DNA from: Lysinibacillus sp. OF-1
Lineage (GTDB): Bacteria; Bacillota; Bacilli; Bacillales_A; Planococcaceae
NCBI RefSeq assembly: GCF_028356935.1
Contig: NZ_CP102798.1
Span: forward strand, 3,782,001 to 3,846,000
Direction of reading: 5' to 3'
DNA length: 64,000 bases
Shown here: positions 1-8,123 of the stretch, piece by piece
Layout: every line of letters starts with the position of its first letter
How positions within the stretch are numbered: the stretch's first letter is position 1
The notes under the pieces: generated by a model
The model's database searches: none
Seen by the model: only the letters and a program-made list of their open reading frames with translations
What the model was told of the DNA's origin: nothing
Program-made: the position numbers and the translations under genes

Positions 1-114
1 AGTCTATTATTTTATTAAAAACAATTACGTTAAACAGAGCCATAAAATATGTCAGAGTTTCAATATTAAGTTCTGATTCTAAAGATAAATAACCTTATAA
101 TAAATAATTAGACC

Positions 115-1092
115 TTATTTATTTTTATTAATAATTACATAGGCACTGAATACTTCAAAAGGAGTTATACTCTCACCAAAATCAGCTTCTAAATCGCGCA
201 TTTTGAAAGCTAAAATATCAAGGGGATTCACTCTTAGATGATTAGAATACTCAATCAAAGATTCATTAAAGGCTTCTTGAGACTCGCTAGTTAATTTTTT
301 CGAAAGTTCTGAAGCGTAATTTGTAATTAAAGGAGAGCCAACCATCTTGTCACGAGATATTCTTTTAGTTGTCCCCATGTAGTCATCAATTTTATCTTTG
401 ACATCAAAATCAGCATAGCCGTTTCCAGTATTACATTTTTGTAGTAAATTTTCGTTCGCTAATATTATATACTGATTAATATCTTTATTAATAATTTTTA
501 ACGCTCGTATTTTAAAATATTCAGCAGCAATGTAATTAGTATGCTCAAGATTACTAATTATTTTGCGGGAAATTTCAGGTATTTTTCCAGTTCCAACTAT
601 TTCAAATCCCATTGCTAATGACATAAATAATTCGGACTTCATTCGTGTTTTTGGATTGGTGATACTCACTGTTGGATTATATATATATCCATTAGGTTGT
701 ACTAGTTGTAAAATAAGATGTTCATAATCTAACATCGGCTTTTTCAGTAACTGCATAATAAATCTGTGATTGTAAATACAATGAACATCTGTTTGAAGCC
801 ATTGTGAATCAAATCCAAACAATTTCTTTCCATAATTTTCGGAATAAGCAATAGGGGTTTCATTGTATTCAAGTAACTCATTTACTATTTCATACCAGTC
901 AACTCTTAACTCTTTGTATAACAATAATTCAGCAATTATTCCATTAACGGCTTCAGACATTGCAATGGAGTCTGAAGCAATCTCAAAATATAAATTTTCT
1001 AAGTATTTATTCAAAAACACTTTATATTCTTTAGGTAATTGAAATTTCTCATCTAGCTCTAGGTTAGGTAACAAAACGTGGTTTATCTTCAT
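115..1092 (-). CDS. Unknown protein coupled to the LAGLIDADG-like gene
   Basis: I do not recognise this 325-residue protein. It looks largely alpha-helical and soluble, with no signal peptide or membrane segment and no obvious nuclease, kinase or P-loop motif. Its ATG overlaps the TAA of the upstream gene by one base (TAATG), which implies translational coupling and a shared function with the LAGLIDADG-like protein. The pair diverges from a double DNA methyltransferase. I infer an accessory subunit, specificity factor or regulator of a restriction-like module. The sequence contains nothing that would separate these options. Confidence 0.75.
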   Translation of the reverse strand: MKINHVLLPNLELDEKFQLPKEYKVFLNKYLENLYFEIASDSIAMSEAVNGIIAELLLYKELRVDWYEIVNELLEYNETPIAYSENYGKKLFGFDSQWLQTDVHCIYNHRFIMQLLKKPMLDYEHLILQLVQPNGYIYNPTVSITNPKTRMKSELFMSLAMGFEIVGTGKIPEISRKIISNLEHTNYIAAEYFKIRALKIINKDINQYIILANENLLQKCNTGNGYADFDVKDKIDDYMGTTKRISRDKMVGSPLITNYASELSKKLTSESQEAFNESLIEYSNHLRVNPLDILAFKMRDLEADFGESITPFEVFSAYVIINKNK

Positions 1093-2633
1093 TAGAAATC
1101 TCCTTTAGGATTGCTAGTTGAATAATTGAAGGTAGCATATATAATTAGTGCAAAATACCATTTACATAACGTAGAAGATGAAGAAAAGTCAATCCTTGCT
1201 ACACCAGCACCGGTTGGTTCAACATGAGAATACTTATTTTCATATGGCTTTAGATAAGGTATTACTTCTAATGCCCATTCTTTTATACTTAAAGAGATTT
1301 CAATTGTACGTAATTTGCCATCTCCACTTTTTCCACCTCTTAACATAGGTACTCCTAATTTAAGTCCTGTTGTAACTAACTCAGGGAAGTATTGAGAACC
1401 CACTTTGATTTTCCAAGAGTTAATTATCTCAGTGTTATAAAATAATTTTCTAAGTGCTCTAACAATAATTTCTAAACTATTGGGCTCGGATGATGTAAAA
1501 CTTAATGCAAATCCTGTTGCATTTGAAGTATACATCTGAAACAATTTTTCTTTAGAAGTTGTACCCTCAGCCAAATATAGACCTGCTGCATATAGCCATA
1601 AAGGATCTAGTCTCAGTTCCTTAAATATATTTACTTCAGCACCTCTTGGATAACGCCCCTTTATAAAAAGGGCTTCTTCTTCTATACTAGGTTGAGTATT
1701 ATTTATAACTGAGTAATTATTATTTGTGAAAAAATCTTTAAGATCAACAATTTCTCCGATTGCTGAAGGTGTAGAGTCCCATTTGATTAATTCGTCGTCA
1801 GAACTTGAATTATCTTTAAGTATAGATTCTTCAACAGAATGTAAAATTTTCAAAAATAACTCGCCCATTCCGGTTACGCCACGAACGTAAAGTTCATCAG
1901 ATCTACTAGTCCCACCAATTTGTCTGGCTCCTTTCTTGAAAGGTCTTCGTAAAGATGCTGTAACTTTGTCTTTCTCATTCAAGATTATTTTTACCTCATT
2001 TAATTCAGCTAATTTAATATTAATGAGATATTCTTGCATTTCTTTATAGTATTGATAGTGAAATGCTAGAGCATCATCATTTGTGATACCAGTATTTCTA
2101 GTTTCCCTTAAATAAGCTTGATCGGCATCTTTTAATTCTGTTCTAACATCTTTTAAGGGCTTTAAAACTAGAGGGGCATCAGTTTTCAGTATAGATTTAA
2201 TTTTTTGATGGCCCTCATTACCCATAAAATAGGCAGAATCTTCTCCGAGTGAAAATTCAAAACTTATAGATTCTCCAAATAATGATCGGAACTGTTCTAT
2301 TGCGAATTTTATTAGGTGTGGTTCTTTTTGAGAAAATGCAATAGATGTAACAATTTTACCTGGATTATCTTTCTTCTCTGAACCCTTTGCTCCATCGCCA
2401 CTATATAATCCTAAAAATATAACTAATTCTGAGGTAAGAGGGATTCTTTTAGGTAAACGTATGGTATATTGAGTTTTATTTTCTGGCCAAATATCTAAAA
2501 ATTCGTCATTAACAATATTGAAATTATATTTTCTTTCATACCATCTTTCTTTGGCGTCTTGTACTAATTGGCCGAAAATTATGCCGTCTTTTTTCGATAA
2601 ATATTTAAATAGTTCTATGTATCCTAATACCAT
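1092..2633 (-). CDS. Standalone LAGLIDADG-type endonuclease-like protein
   Basis: The 513-residue protein has two segments matching the LAGLIDADG signature: residues 73-83 (FLGLYSGDGAK, acidic residue D80) and 349-359 (AAGLYLAEGTT, acidic residue E356). Each is followed by the alternating beta/alpha pattern typical of the fold. In known monomeric homing endonucleases the last acidic residue of each motif binds the catalytic metal. Here the motifs are about 276 residues apart, wider than the roughly 100 usual in monomeric homing enzymes, so extra domains lie between them. There is no intein or intron context. The gene diverges from a double methyltransferase and is coupled to an unknown gene. 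I infer a domesticated, sequence-specific nuclease, perhaps the cleavage subunit of a restriction-modification system. The fold call is good and the role is inferred. Confidence 0.7.
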   Translation of the reverse strand: MVLGYIELFKYLSKKDGIIFGQLVQDAKERWYERKYNFNIVNDEFLDIWPENKTQYTIRLPKRIPLTSELVIFLGLYSGDGAKGSEKKDNPGKIVTSIAFSQKEPHLIKFAIEQFRSLFGESISFEFSLGEDSAYFMGNEGHQKIKSILKTDAPLVLKPLKDVRTELKDADQAYLRETRNTGITNDDALAFHYQYYKEMQEYLINIKLAELNEVKIILNEKDKVTASLRRPFKKGARQIGGTSRSDELYVRGVTGMGELFLKILHSVEESILKDNSSSDDELIKWDSTPSAIGEIVDLKDFFTNNNYSVINNTQPSIEEEALFIKGRYPRGAEVNIFKELRLDPLWLYAAGLYLAEGTTSKEKLFQMYTSNATGFALSFTSSEPNSLEIIVRALRKLFYNTEIINSWKIKVGSQYFPELVTTGLKLGVPMLRGGKSGDGKLRTIEISLSIKEWALEVIPYLKPYENKYSHVEPTGAGVARIDFSSSSTLCKWYFALIIYATFNYSTSNPKGDF

Positions 2634-2671
2634 ATACTAAAACAGCCTTTCTAAATTAAATTTAATAATTC

Positions 2672-2687
2672 TAGCATTATCATGCTA
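2672..2687. promoter_or_regulatory. Inverted repeat in the divergent promoter region
   Basis: The 118 bases between the two divergent starts contain a short inverted repeat (TAGCAT, 4-base spacer, ATGCTA). It could be an operator coordinating the methyltransferase and the nuclease-like gene, as in restriction-modification loci with controlled expression. No separate controller gene is visible. Confidence 0.3.
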
Positions 2688-2751
2688 ACTCAAATTAATG
2701 TTAAAATAAGATTTACGTAATCATGATAATAGTATTTCTGGAGGAATAAAG

Positions 2752-5511
2752 TTGAGTACTGATACTTATATAAAATTAAAAGGTTATATACAACCTTTTG
2801 AAAAATTGTTAGCTAAAGAAGAATTATTAGCTTTAACTTCAAAGCAAAAATATACACCCAAATTTACTGAAATGCCTTTAGATTCAGTTGAAATAAATCC
2901 CGAATATACAGATGTTTTACAAAAAAAATCTGCGTATTGGGAAAGTATTACGAATTCTAATTCGTATACATTACCAACTTATCAAGTCATGTTTGAAAAA
3001 TCCCCCGACGATTTAGTAAATATTATAGAATTTATGGATTATCCTAAAAGAAGGTATTTACGTTATGGGGTTCATGATCTACATGAATACAGAGGGAAAT
3101 TTTTCCCGCAACTAGTACGTTCTTTAATAAATATTAGCCAGATACCGGAAAAGTCAAAAATATTAGAACCTTTTTCTGGAAGTGGCACAACAGCATGTGA
3201 GTCTAATATGTTAAATATGGATTGTACAGGAATAGATTTAAACCCTCTATCAATTCTTATTTCCGAAACTAAAAGTAAATTACTTAGAGAAAATCCAGAG
3301 AAATTATATTTATCTGCACAAAATTTAATTGAGCAAATTAAAAATAGCAATATTGTATTTACAGAAGAAAATTTAAAAAAACTTTGGTCTGATAAAGATT
3401 TCAAGTATTTGTCAGATTGGTTTCCTCTTGATTGCCTTAAAGAAATAGCATTTATTTTAGATAATATTAAAATAGAAAATAACCTAGTATTCTATAACTT
3501 TTTTAAAATTTGTTTAAGCAATATTATTAGATCGGTGTCTTATCAAAAAGAAAGTGACCTAAGAGTCCGTAAAGAAATTTATGAATATAAAAGTGGATTT
3601 GCTATTGAAGAATTTATAAAGCAAATAGGTTACCAATTAGATAAAATTATACCATTTATTAAGACGAAAGACACATTGAATATTTCTGTTGGTGTTAGTG
3701 AAATTATTAATAGTAGTATTAATGAAATTGAAGTTGATAGTTCAAATCAAGAGCAATATGATTTATTAATTACTTCTCCGCCATATGCTACTGCATTACC
3801 ATACTTGGATACAGATAGGTTAAGTTTAATTGTTTTAGGACTATTGCCGAGATCAGAGCATAAAAATACCGACCTAAAAATGATTGGCAATAGAGAGATA
3901 ACAGAACGACAAAGGCTTGATTTATGGAATTATTATCAAAAAAGAAAAGAGGAACTCCCAACATCTGTAGTTGAAATGGTTAATTCTATTGCCGAAATTA
4001 ATCATCAAGAAGGTATAGGTTTTAGACGAAGAAATTTACCAGCATTACTAGCGAAATACTTTTTAGATATGTTAGATTCCATGGCAAGGTCATATAAAAT
4101 GATGAAAAATGATACGTATGCTTTCTATATAGTAGGAAATAATAGTACTCTTTTGGATGGCACCAAAGTTATCATCCCTACAGATAGATTACTTTTTGAA
4201 ATAGGAAAGTTAGTTGGTTGGCAGCAATATGCCTTTGTAGATATGGAATTATTAGCATCTAGAGATATTTTCCAAAGTAACAGTGGAAATGCTGAGTCTA
4301 TATTGGTTTTTTATAAAGAAGTAAAGAAGAAGAGAATTAATTCAGGTGGTATTGATAGAAAGGCAATTTATTCAAATGAAAAGTTTGATTCTAGTAATGA
4401 ATGGGATTTCTCAGATGCAAATAGTAGCAAAGGATTACACAGCATCCACCCTTATCCAGCGAAATTTATTCCGGAAATACCCAAAAAGGCAATACTGGAG
4501 TGGACTAAGCCGAATGATATAGTTTTAGATCCATTTTGCGGTAGTGGCACCACATTATTAGAAGCCTTAAGAAATGGTAGAAATGCCGTTGGAATTGATA
4601 ATAATAGTGTAGCTTGTTTAATAAGTGAGGCAAAAACATTAAATTATACTAAAGATGATTTAGAGCTTCTTAGTAAATTTCTCATCAAATTAGAATCAAT
4701 CAAGAGCAATGATATAGAAAAATTAGATAGAATAGTCCCTGAATACAAGAATCTAGAGTATTGGTTTAGTGAGGAAGCAATTTCTGAATTAGGTGCAATC
4801 AATTATTTAATTAATAATGAACAAGCAATAGTTAAGAAATTGTTGACAGCCATATTCTCATCCATAATTGTTAATGTTTCTTATCAAGATAGTGATACTA
4901 GATATTCAAGGAAAATTTACGAGTACGATAAAGGAAAAGCTTTACAGCAGTTTAAAACTAAGCTAAAAAAAGTAATAAATAATATTGAGAAAGAAGCGTT
5001 CGATCATACTAATAAAAGCAAAGTATTCCATATAGATGGAAGAGATTTAAGTTTTTTAGAAAATGAATCAATCGATTTAATTATTACTTCTCCACCTTAT
5101 TTAAATGCTTACGATTATCATAAATACCATAGACATCGAATTCATTGGATAGATGGAGATGTCAGTTTGGCACGAGACTATGAAATTGGTAAGCATGATA
5201 CATTTACTCGTCCTAATGCAACACCCGATAAATATTTTGAAGACATGAATCAATGTTTTATTGAATGGTTTAGGCTTTTAAAACACGGCTCTAAATTATG
5301 TATAGTCATAGGGGATGCAGTAGTAAATAAAACACCAGTAGCAGTAGCCGATAAATTTATTGAACAGTTAATCCATATTGGTTTTGAGTTTAATAAACGA
5401 TGGATTAGAAATATAAAAACAACTAATAAATCTTTTAACCAAAACGCTAGGATGGATCAAGAGCATGTATTACTATTCAATAAACTAGCTCATGAGAGTA
5501 ATGATTCATAA
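2752..5511 (+). CDS. Fused double DNA amino-methyltransferase (N6A/N4C)
   Basis: This 919-residue protein contains two complete SAM-dependent methyltransferase modules in tandem. Module 1 has HDLHEYRGKFFP near residue 107, the SAM-binding EPFSGSGTT near 139 and the catalytic TSPPY near 341. Module 2 has LHSIHPYPAKF near 563, DPFCGSGTT near 593 and TSPPY near 779. The [TSDN]PPY motif marks exocyclic amino methylation (N6-adenine or N4-cytosine), not 5-methylcytosine. Fusions of two such modules (M.FokI is the known case) usually methylate the two strands of an asymmetric site. The start is a TTG seven bases after GGAGG. It diverges from a LAGLIDADG-like gene, suggesting a restriction-modification pair. 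The target site cannot be read from the sequence. Confidence 0.9.
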   Translation: MSTDTYIKLKGYIQPFEKLLAKEELLALTSKQKYTPKFTEMPLDSVEINPEYTDVLQKKSAYWESITNSNSYTLPTYQVMFEKSPDDLVNIIEFMDYPKRRYLRYGVHDLHEYRGKFFPQLVRSLINISQIPEKSKILEPFSGSGTTACESNMLNMDCTGIDLNPLSILISETKSKLLRENPEKLYLSAQNLIEQIKNSNIVFTEENLKKLWSDKDFKYLSDWFPLDCLKEIAFILDNIKIENNLVFYNFFKICLSNIIRSVSYQKESDLRVRKEIYEYKSGFAIEEFIKQIGYQLDKIIPFIKTKDTLNISVGVSEIINSSINEIEVDSSNQEQYDLLITSPPYATALPYLDTDRLSLIVLGLLPRSEHKNTDLKMIGNREITERQRLDLWNYYQKRKEELPTSVVEMVNSIAEINHQEGIGFRRRNLPALLAKYFLDMLDSMARSYKMMKNDTYAFYIVGNNSTLLDGTKVIIPTDRLLFEIGKLVGWQQYAFVDMELLASRDIFQSNSGNAESILVFYKEVKKKRINSGGIDRKAIYSNEKFDSSNEWDFSDANSSKGLHSIHPYPAKFIPEIPKKAILEWTKPNDIVLDPFCGSGTTLLEALRNGRNAVGIDNNSVACLISEAKTLNYTKDDLELLSKFLIKLESIKSNDIEKLDRIVPEYKNLEYWFSEEAISELGAINYLINNEQAIVKKLLTAIFSSIIVNVSYQDSDTRYSRKIYEYDKGKALQQFKTKLKKVINNIEKEAFDHTNKSKVFHIDGRDLSFLENESIDLIITSPPYLNAYDYHKYHRHRIHWIDGDVSLARDYEIGKHDTFTRPNATPDKYFEDMNQCFIEWFRLLKHGSKLCIVIGDAVVNKTPVAVADKFIEQLIHIGFEFNKRWIRNIKTTNKSFNQNARMDQEHVLLFNKLAHESNDS

Positions 5512-5652
5512 CAAGTATTCACATTTTAGTATTGACCAAATCTTATTTGAAATAGAGAAGTATATTTAAATTGCGCTCAAATTAAGATATACGAAGTTGA
5601 AGAAATATATTTATAAAATTAAACATTTTCAAAGCAAATTCCCATCAGAAAA

Positions 5653-5697
5653 GCACGAGAAATCAAGGTTTCTAAAACTGATTTCTCGCGCCTTTTA
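5653..5697 (+). terminator. Terminator downstream of the double methyltransferase
   Basis: An inverted repeat with 13-base arms (5653-5665 and 5679-5691, GCACGAGAAATCA against TGATTTCTCGCGC, one mismatch) is followed by CTTTT. It lies about 140 bases after the methyltransferase stop. Confidence 0.6.
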
Positions 5698-5755
5698 AGG
5701 TTTTGACTAATTATATTTCAGCCCCATTTTGATTTAGATTTCAATTTGTAATTGT

Positions 5756-5901
5756 TCAAGGAATATCTTTATTTTCACAACATTTATGTGTACCTATAAC
5801 ATTTGGTGCTTTATCCAAATAACCTGAACATATTTGACATGTTGGTGTATCAGCAATGAATTTTTCATAATTTGAACGGATTGTTTTCTCACGAGAACTT
5901 C
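5756..5901 (-). pseudogene. Short Cys-rich ORF remnant
   Basis: Reading leftward, about 45 codons remain open and end at 5756. They contain DTPTCQICSGYLDK and a later HKCCEN, so CxxC then CC, which resembles the zinc-binding part of an HNH-type or zinc-ribbon domain. There is no start codon with a ribosome site, and the upstream end runs into the IS66 fragment. It is probably the 3' tail of a broken gene. The family call is weak. Confidence 0.25.
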
Positions 5902-6021
5902 TATCAATATCTAATCAAGCTACTGACAGAGTTACCAACTTTATCGATATATCAGCAATATGAACTGTTACATGATTACTTACCTTGGTCTGAGAAGACC
6001 CAAGCTACATGTGCAAAATAG
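5881..6021 (+). pseudogene. IS66-family transposase C-terminal remnant
   Basis: The forward frame reads NFYQYLIKLLTELP, then LLHDYLPWSEKTQ, then a stop at 6019-6021. This resembles the extreme C-terminus of IS66-family transposases (a YL..L..LPN...LPWS ending). Nothing upstream in this frame continues the transposase, so only the last 45 or so codons survive. It marks a past insertion and deletion in the island. Confidence 0.5.
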
Positions 6022-6058
6022 CCAGCTAACTGAAATTCTTTCAGATAGCTGGCTATTT
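6016..6058. terminator. Hairpin terminator between the IS66 remnant and the GTPase gene
   Basis: Inverted repeat AAATAGCCAGCTA / TAGCTGGCTATTT with a 14-base loop. A/T tracts at both edges let it work in either direction. It sits just after the IS66 remnant stop, about 130 bases beyond the GTPase stop. Confidence 0.6.
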
Positions 6059-6114
6059 GTCGTGCGTACTGTAAAGGCACACTTTTCGGACCTATTGATA
6101 TCAAGTGAAACTGA

Positions 6115-6141
6115 ATGAAATTAAAAAAATACCAAAACCCT
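6115..6141. repeat. Copy of the integrase 3' flank (27 bases, 25 identical)
   Basis: These 27 bases match 28053-28079, directly downstream of the integrase gene, at 25 of 27 positions. The match suggests the decayed right end of an earlier related element inside the island. Confidence 0.5.
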
Positions 6142-6186
6142 AGTTGACCCCGATTTTAGCCCTGATACAAAAATGTATTAAAGAAC

Positions 6187-7824
6187 CTAAGTAGTTGTTA
6201 ATAAATTCCCTGTACTTTTAGTAAATGTTTCAGTCGCAACTTCTGACATTTTATTACTTATAATCATGCTTAAATAATCCAACTTTGTAATTAATGAATT
6301 TGGGTATTCAATTTCTTTTAGTGTCCAATAAAGGATATCTTCATAGTGAATACTTCCATCATTAACAACATCATCAAAATTTTTATATTCTTGATATATA
6401 ACTTTTTCTACTGGAATTTCACCGATCCATTTTTTCAAGGCTTCTAATGCCTCTTTAAAGATATCTTCATTAAGAATTTGAATATGATAAGCTGTATCTC
6501 TAAAACTAAACTCACTTGATATTGTCATTGCAATATACATTCGTACAGCTTTAGATAATTTATCCCCATTTTCATTTGTAATATTTCTTAAATATGCCAT
6601 ATATAAATCCAGTAAAATTTGCATGCAATCAAGTGTTTTTTGATCAACATATGTCTCATAAATCAAATGAAAACCGAACTGTGTGTGAATTTCATGTTGA
6701 GATTTCGAAAAAGAAATATTAAATAAATCTCCGTTATTTAGGGCCTTTAAGGAATCGATAAATCGGCTTGCATCATGTCTTGCATACCTTAACACATAGG
6801 CATTACTATTATAATCTATTCTTTTATATTTCTTTTGAAATACATCGCTCAGTAATCCATAACAAAGTTCGAAGGAAACATCTTTTTTAAACTCTCCTTT
6901 TGCTTTGGCAAATTCAGATACAATCTTACTTTTTAGAGTTTCTAACCTATTAAAAACTTTATTCATTACATGAGCGGAACAGAGGTTTAAACAAGTTTTA
7001 AACTCTTCATTATATCCACGTGGAACTTTAATACGATAAAAATTTACAGATGACTGCGAAGCACTTAATATACAATTTAAAAGGTATTTTTCGTTATTAT
7101 TAAACTCATCATTCTTTGTCAAAATCGTATATCTATCTTTAATTTCTTCTTCATGTATAGAAAAATCTGTATCTAATTCTTCTAATTTGTCTTGGTAAAT
7201 ATCCATGATGTTAGAAAGTTCCGATTTCGATACTTGCCATTGTGTATTTGTTTCTAAAAAGATTATTGGTTTATCCAAAACAGAATTCAAAAATGTACGA
7301 TACTTCTCAATGTAGTCTCCTCTACTGCCTTGATCCGTAGAGTCATATAAATAAAGCAATACTGAACAAGAAAGAATTTCTAAAGGTGCAGATATTTCTT
7401 TATCTAAAGAATCCAAAATTCCTTGAGTATCAATTAATTCTATTCTCTTCAAATTAAATGAATCCATTGCTGCTTTGAATTGTTTAGAAGGCTTTACATA
7501 CATACTAATACTACATTTTTCATCAGATTGAGAATATGTAACAACTTCATCTAATTCAATTGTAGTTTCTTTAACTTCATTATTAATCAATTTACTTACT
7601 TTAAACACTGGTGTGAGATATTCATTCCCAATAAAATATCTAATTGGATTTTTTGTTTGCCCTGACATTTCTCTTTCTTTATTTTCTTTCCCAATTAAAC
7701 CTTCCAACTCATTTGAAATATCATTCTCTATAAGATGATTTAAAAAAGTAGATTTACCCTTTCCTGATATTCCAATGACGCCAATCCTCATATCATCCTT
7801 AACATAAACTTGATTGATTTCCAC
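6187..7824 (-). CDS. P-loop GTPase-like protein of unknown role
   Basis: The 545-residue protein begins with a clear G1/Walker A motif, GISGKGKS (residues 18-25), followed by a Thr in a GQT context near residue 55 (possible G2) and DTQG at 132-135 (G3). I cannot point to a confident NKxD G4 motif; FLETNT near residue 195 takes the expected place. The remaining 350 residues are helical and unfamiliar. The layout suits a dynamin-like or septin-like GTPase rather than a translation factor. It has its own transcription unit, separated from mcrBC by two strong hairpins. Large stand-alone GTPases of this kind occur in defence islands, so an antiphage role is plausible but unproven. Confidence 0.65.
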   Translation of the reverse strand: MEINQVYVKDDMRIGVIGISGKGKSTFLNHLIENDISNELEGLIGKENKEREMSGQTKNPIRYFIGNEYLTPVFKVSKLINNEVKETTIELDEVVTYSQSDEKCSISMYVKPSKQFKAAMDSFNLKRIELIDTQGILDSLDKEISAPLEILSCSVLLYLYDSTDQGSRGDYIEKYRTFLNSVLDKPIIFLETNTQWQVSKSELSNIMDIYQDKLEELDTDFSIHEEEIKDRYTILTKNDEFNNNEKYLLNCILSASQSSVNFYRIKVPRGYNEEFKTCLNLCSAHVMNKVFNRLETLKSKIVSEFAKAKGEFKKDVSFELCYGLLSDVFQKKYKRIDYNSNAYVLRYARHDASRFIDSLKALNNGDLFNISFSKSQHEIHTQFGFHLIYETYVDQKTLDCMQILLDLYMAYLRNITNENGDKLSKAVRMYIAMTISSEFSFRDTAYHIQILNEDIFKEALEALKKWIGEIPVEKVIYQEYKNFDDVVNDGSIHYEDILYWTLKEIEYPNSLITKLDYLSMIISNKMSEVATETFTKSTGNLLTTT

Positions 7825-7992
7825 AAAATTACTCCTTTTTTAAAATTTATAATACTTTGATTGCTATAAAAAATCAATCTCTTTATGAATTAATTCTTTT
7901 AATAAAATTAATCAATTCATAAAACTTAAAAGTAATTCTAAAGAATCAATCTACAAGATAATGAAACACTATACTATTTAACCTCTATAAAG

Positions 7993-8039
7993 TTGTAAGC
8001 CCGAAAAGGAGCACCATTTTTTATATTTCGGGCTTACAA
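7993..8039. terminator. Hairpin with 14-base perfect arms
   Basis: Arms TTGTAAGCCCGAAA (7993-8006) and TTTCGGGCTTACAA (8026-8039) are perfectly complementary. It lies between mcrC and the GTPase gene. With the adjacent palindrome it forms a double transcription barrier. Confidence 0.7.
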
Positions 8040-8088
8040 TAAAACCTCCTATAAATGTATCAGTTGATACATTTATAGGAGGTTTTAT
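8039..8088. terminator. 50-base near-perfect palindrome after mcrC
   Basis: Arms 8039-8062 and 8065-8088 are perfect complements of 24 bases around a 2-base loop, with an A-tract and T-tract included in the stem. It sits 36 bases after the mcrC stop and is the likely terminator of the HNH-mcrB-mcrC operon. Confidence 0.7.
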
Positions 8089-8123
8089 AATTTATAAGGC
8101 TAATTCTTTTCCTACCTTTGAAT

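Noticed and set aside
1092..2633. Intein or group I intron homing gene
   Set aside because: The gene is free-standing, lacks splicing blocks and is not inside a split host gene.
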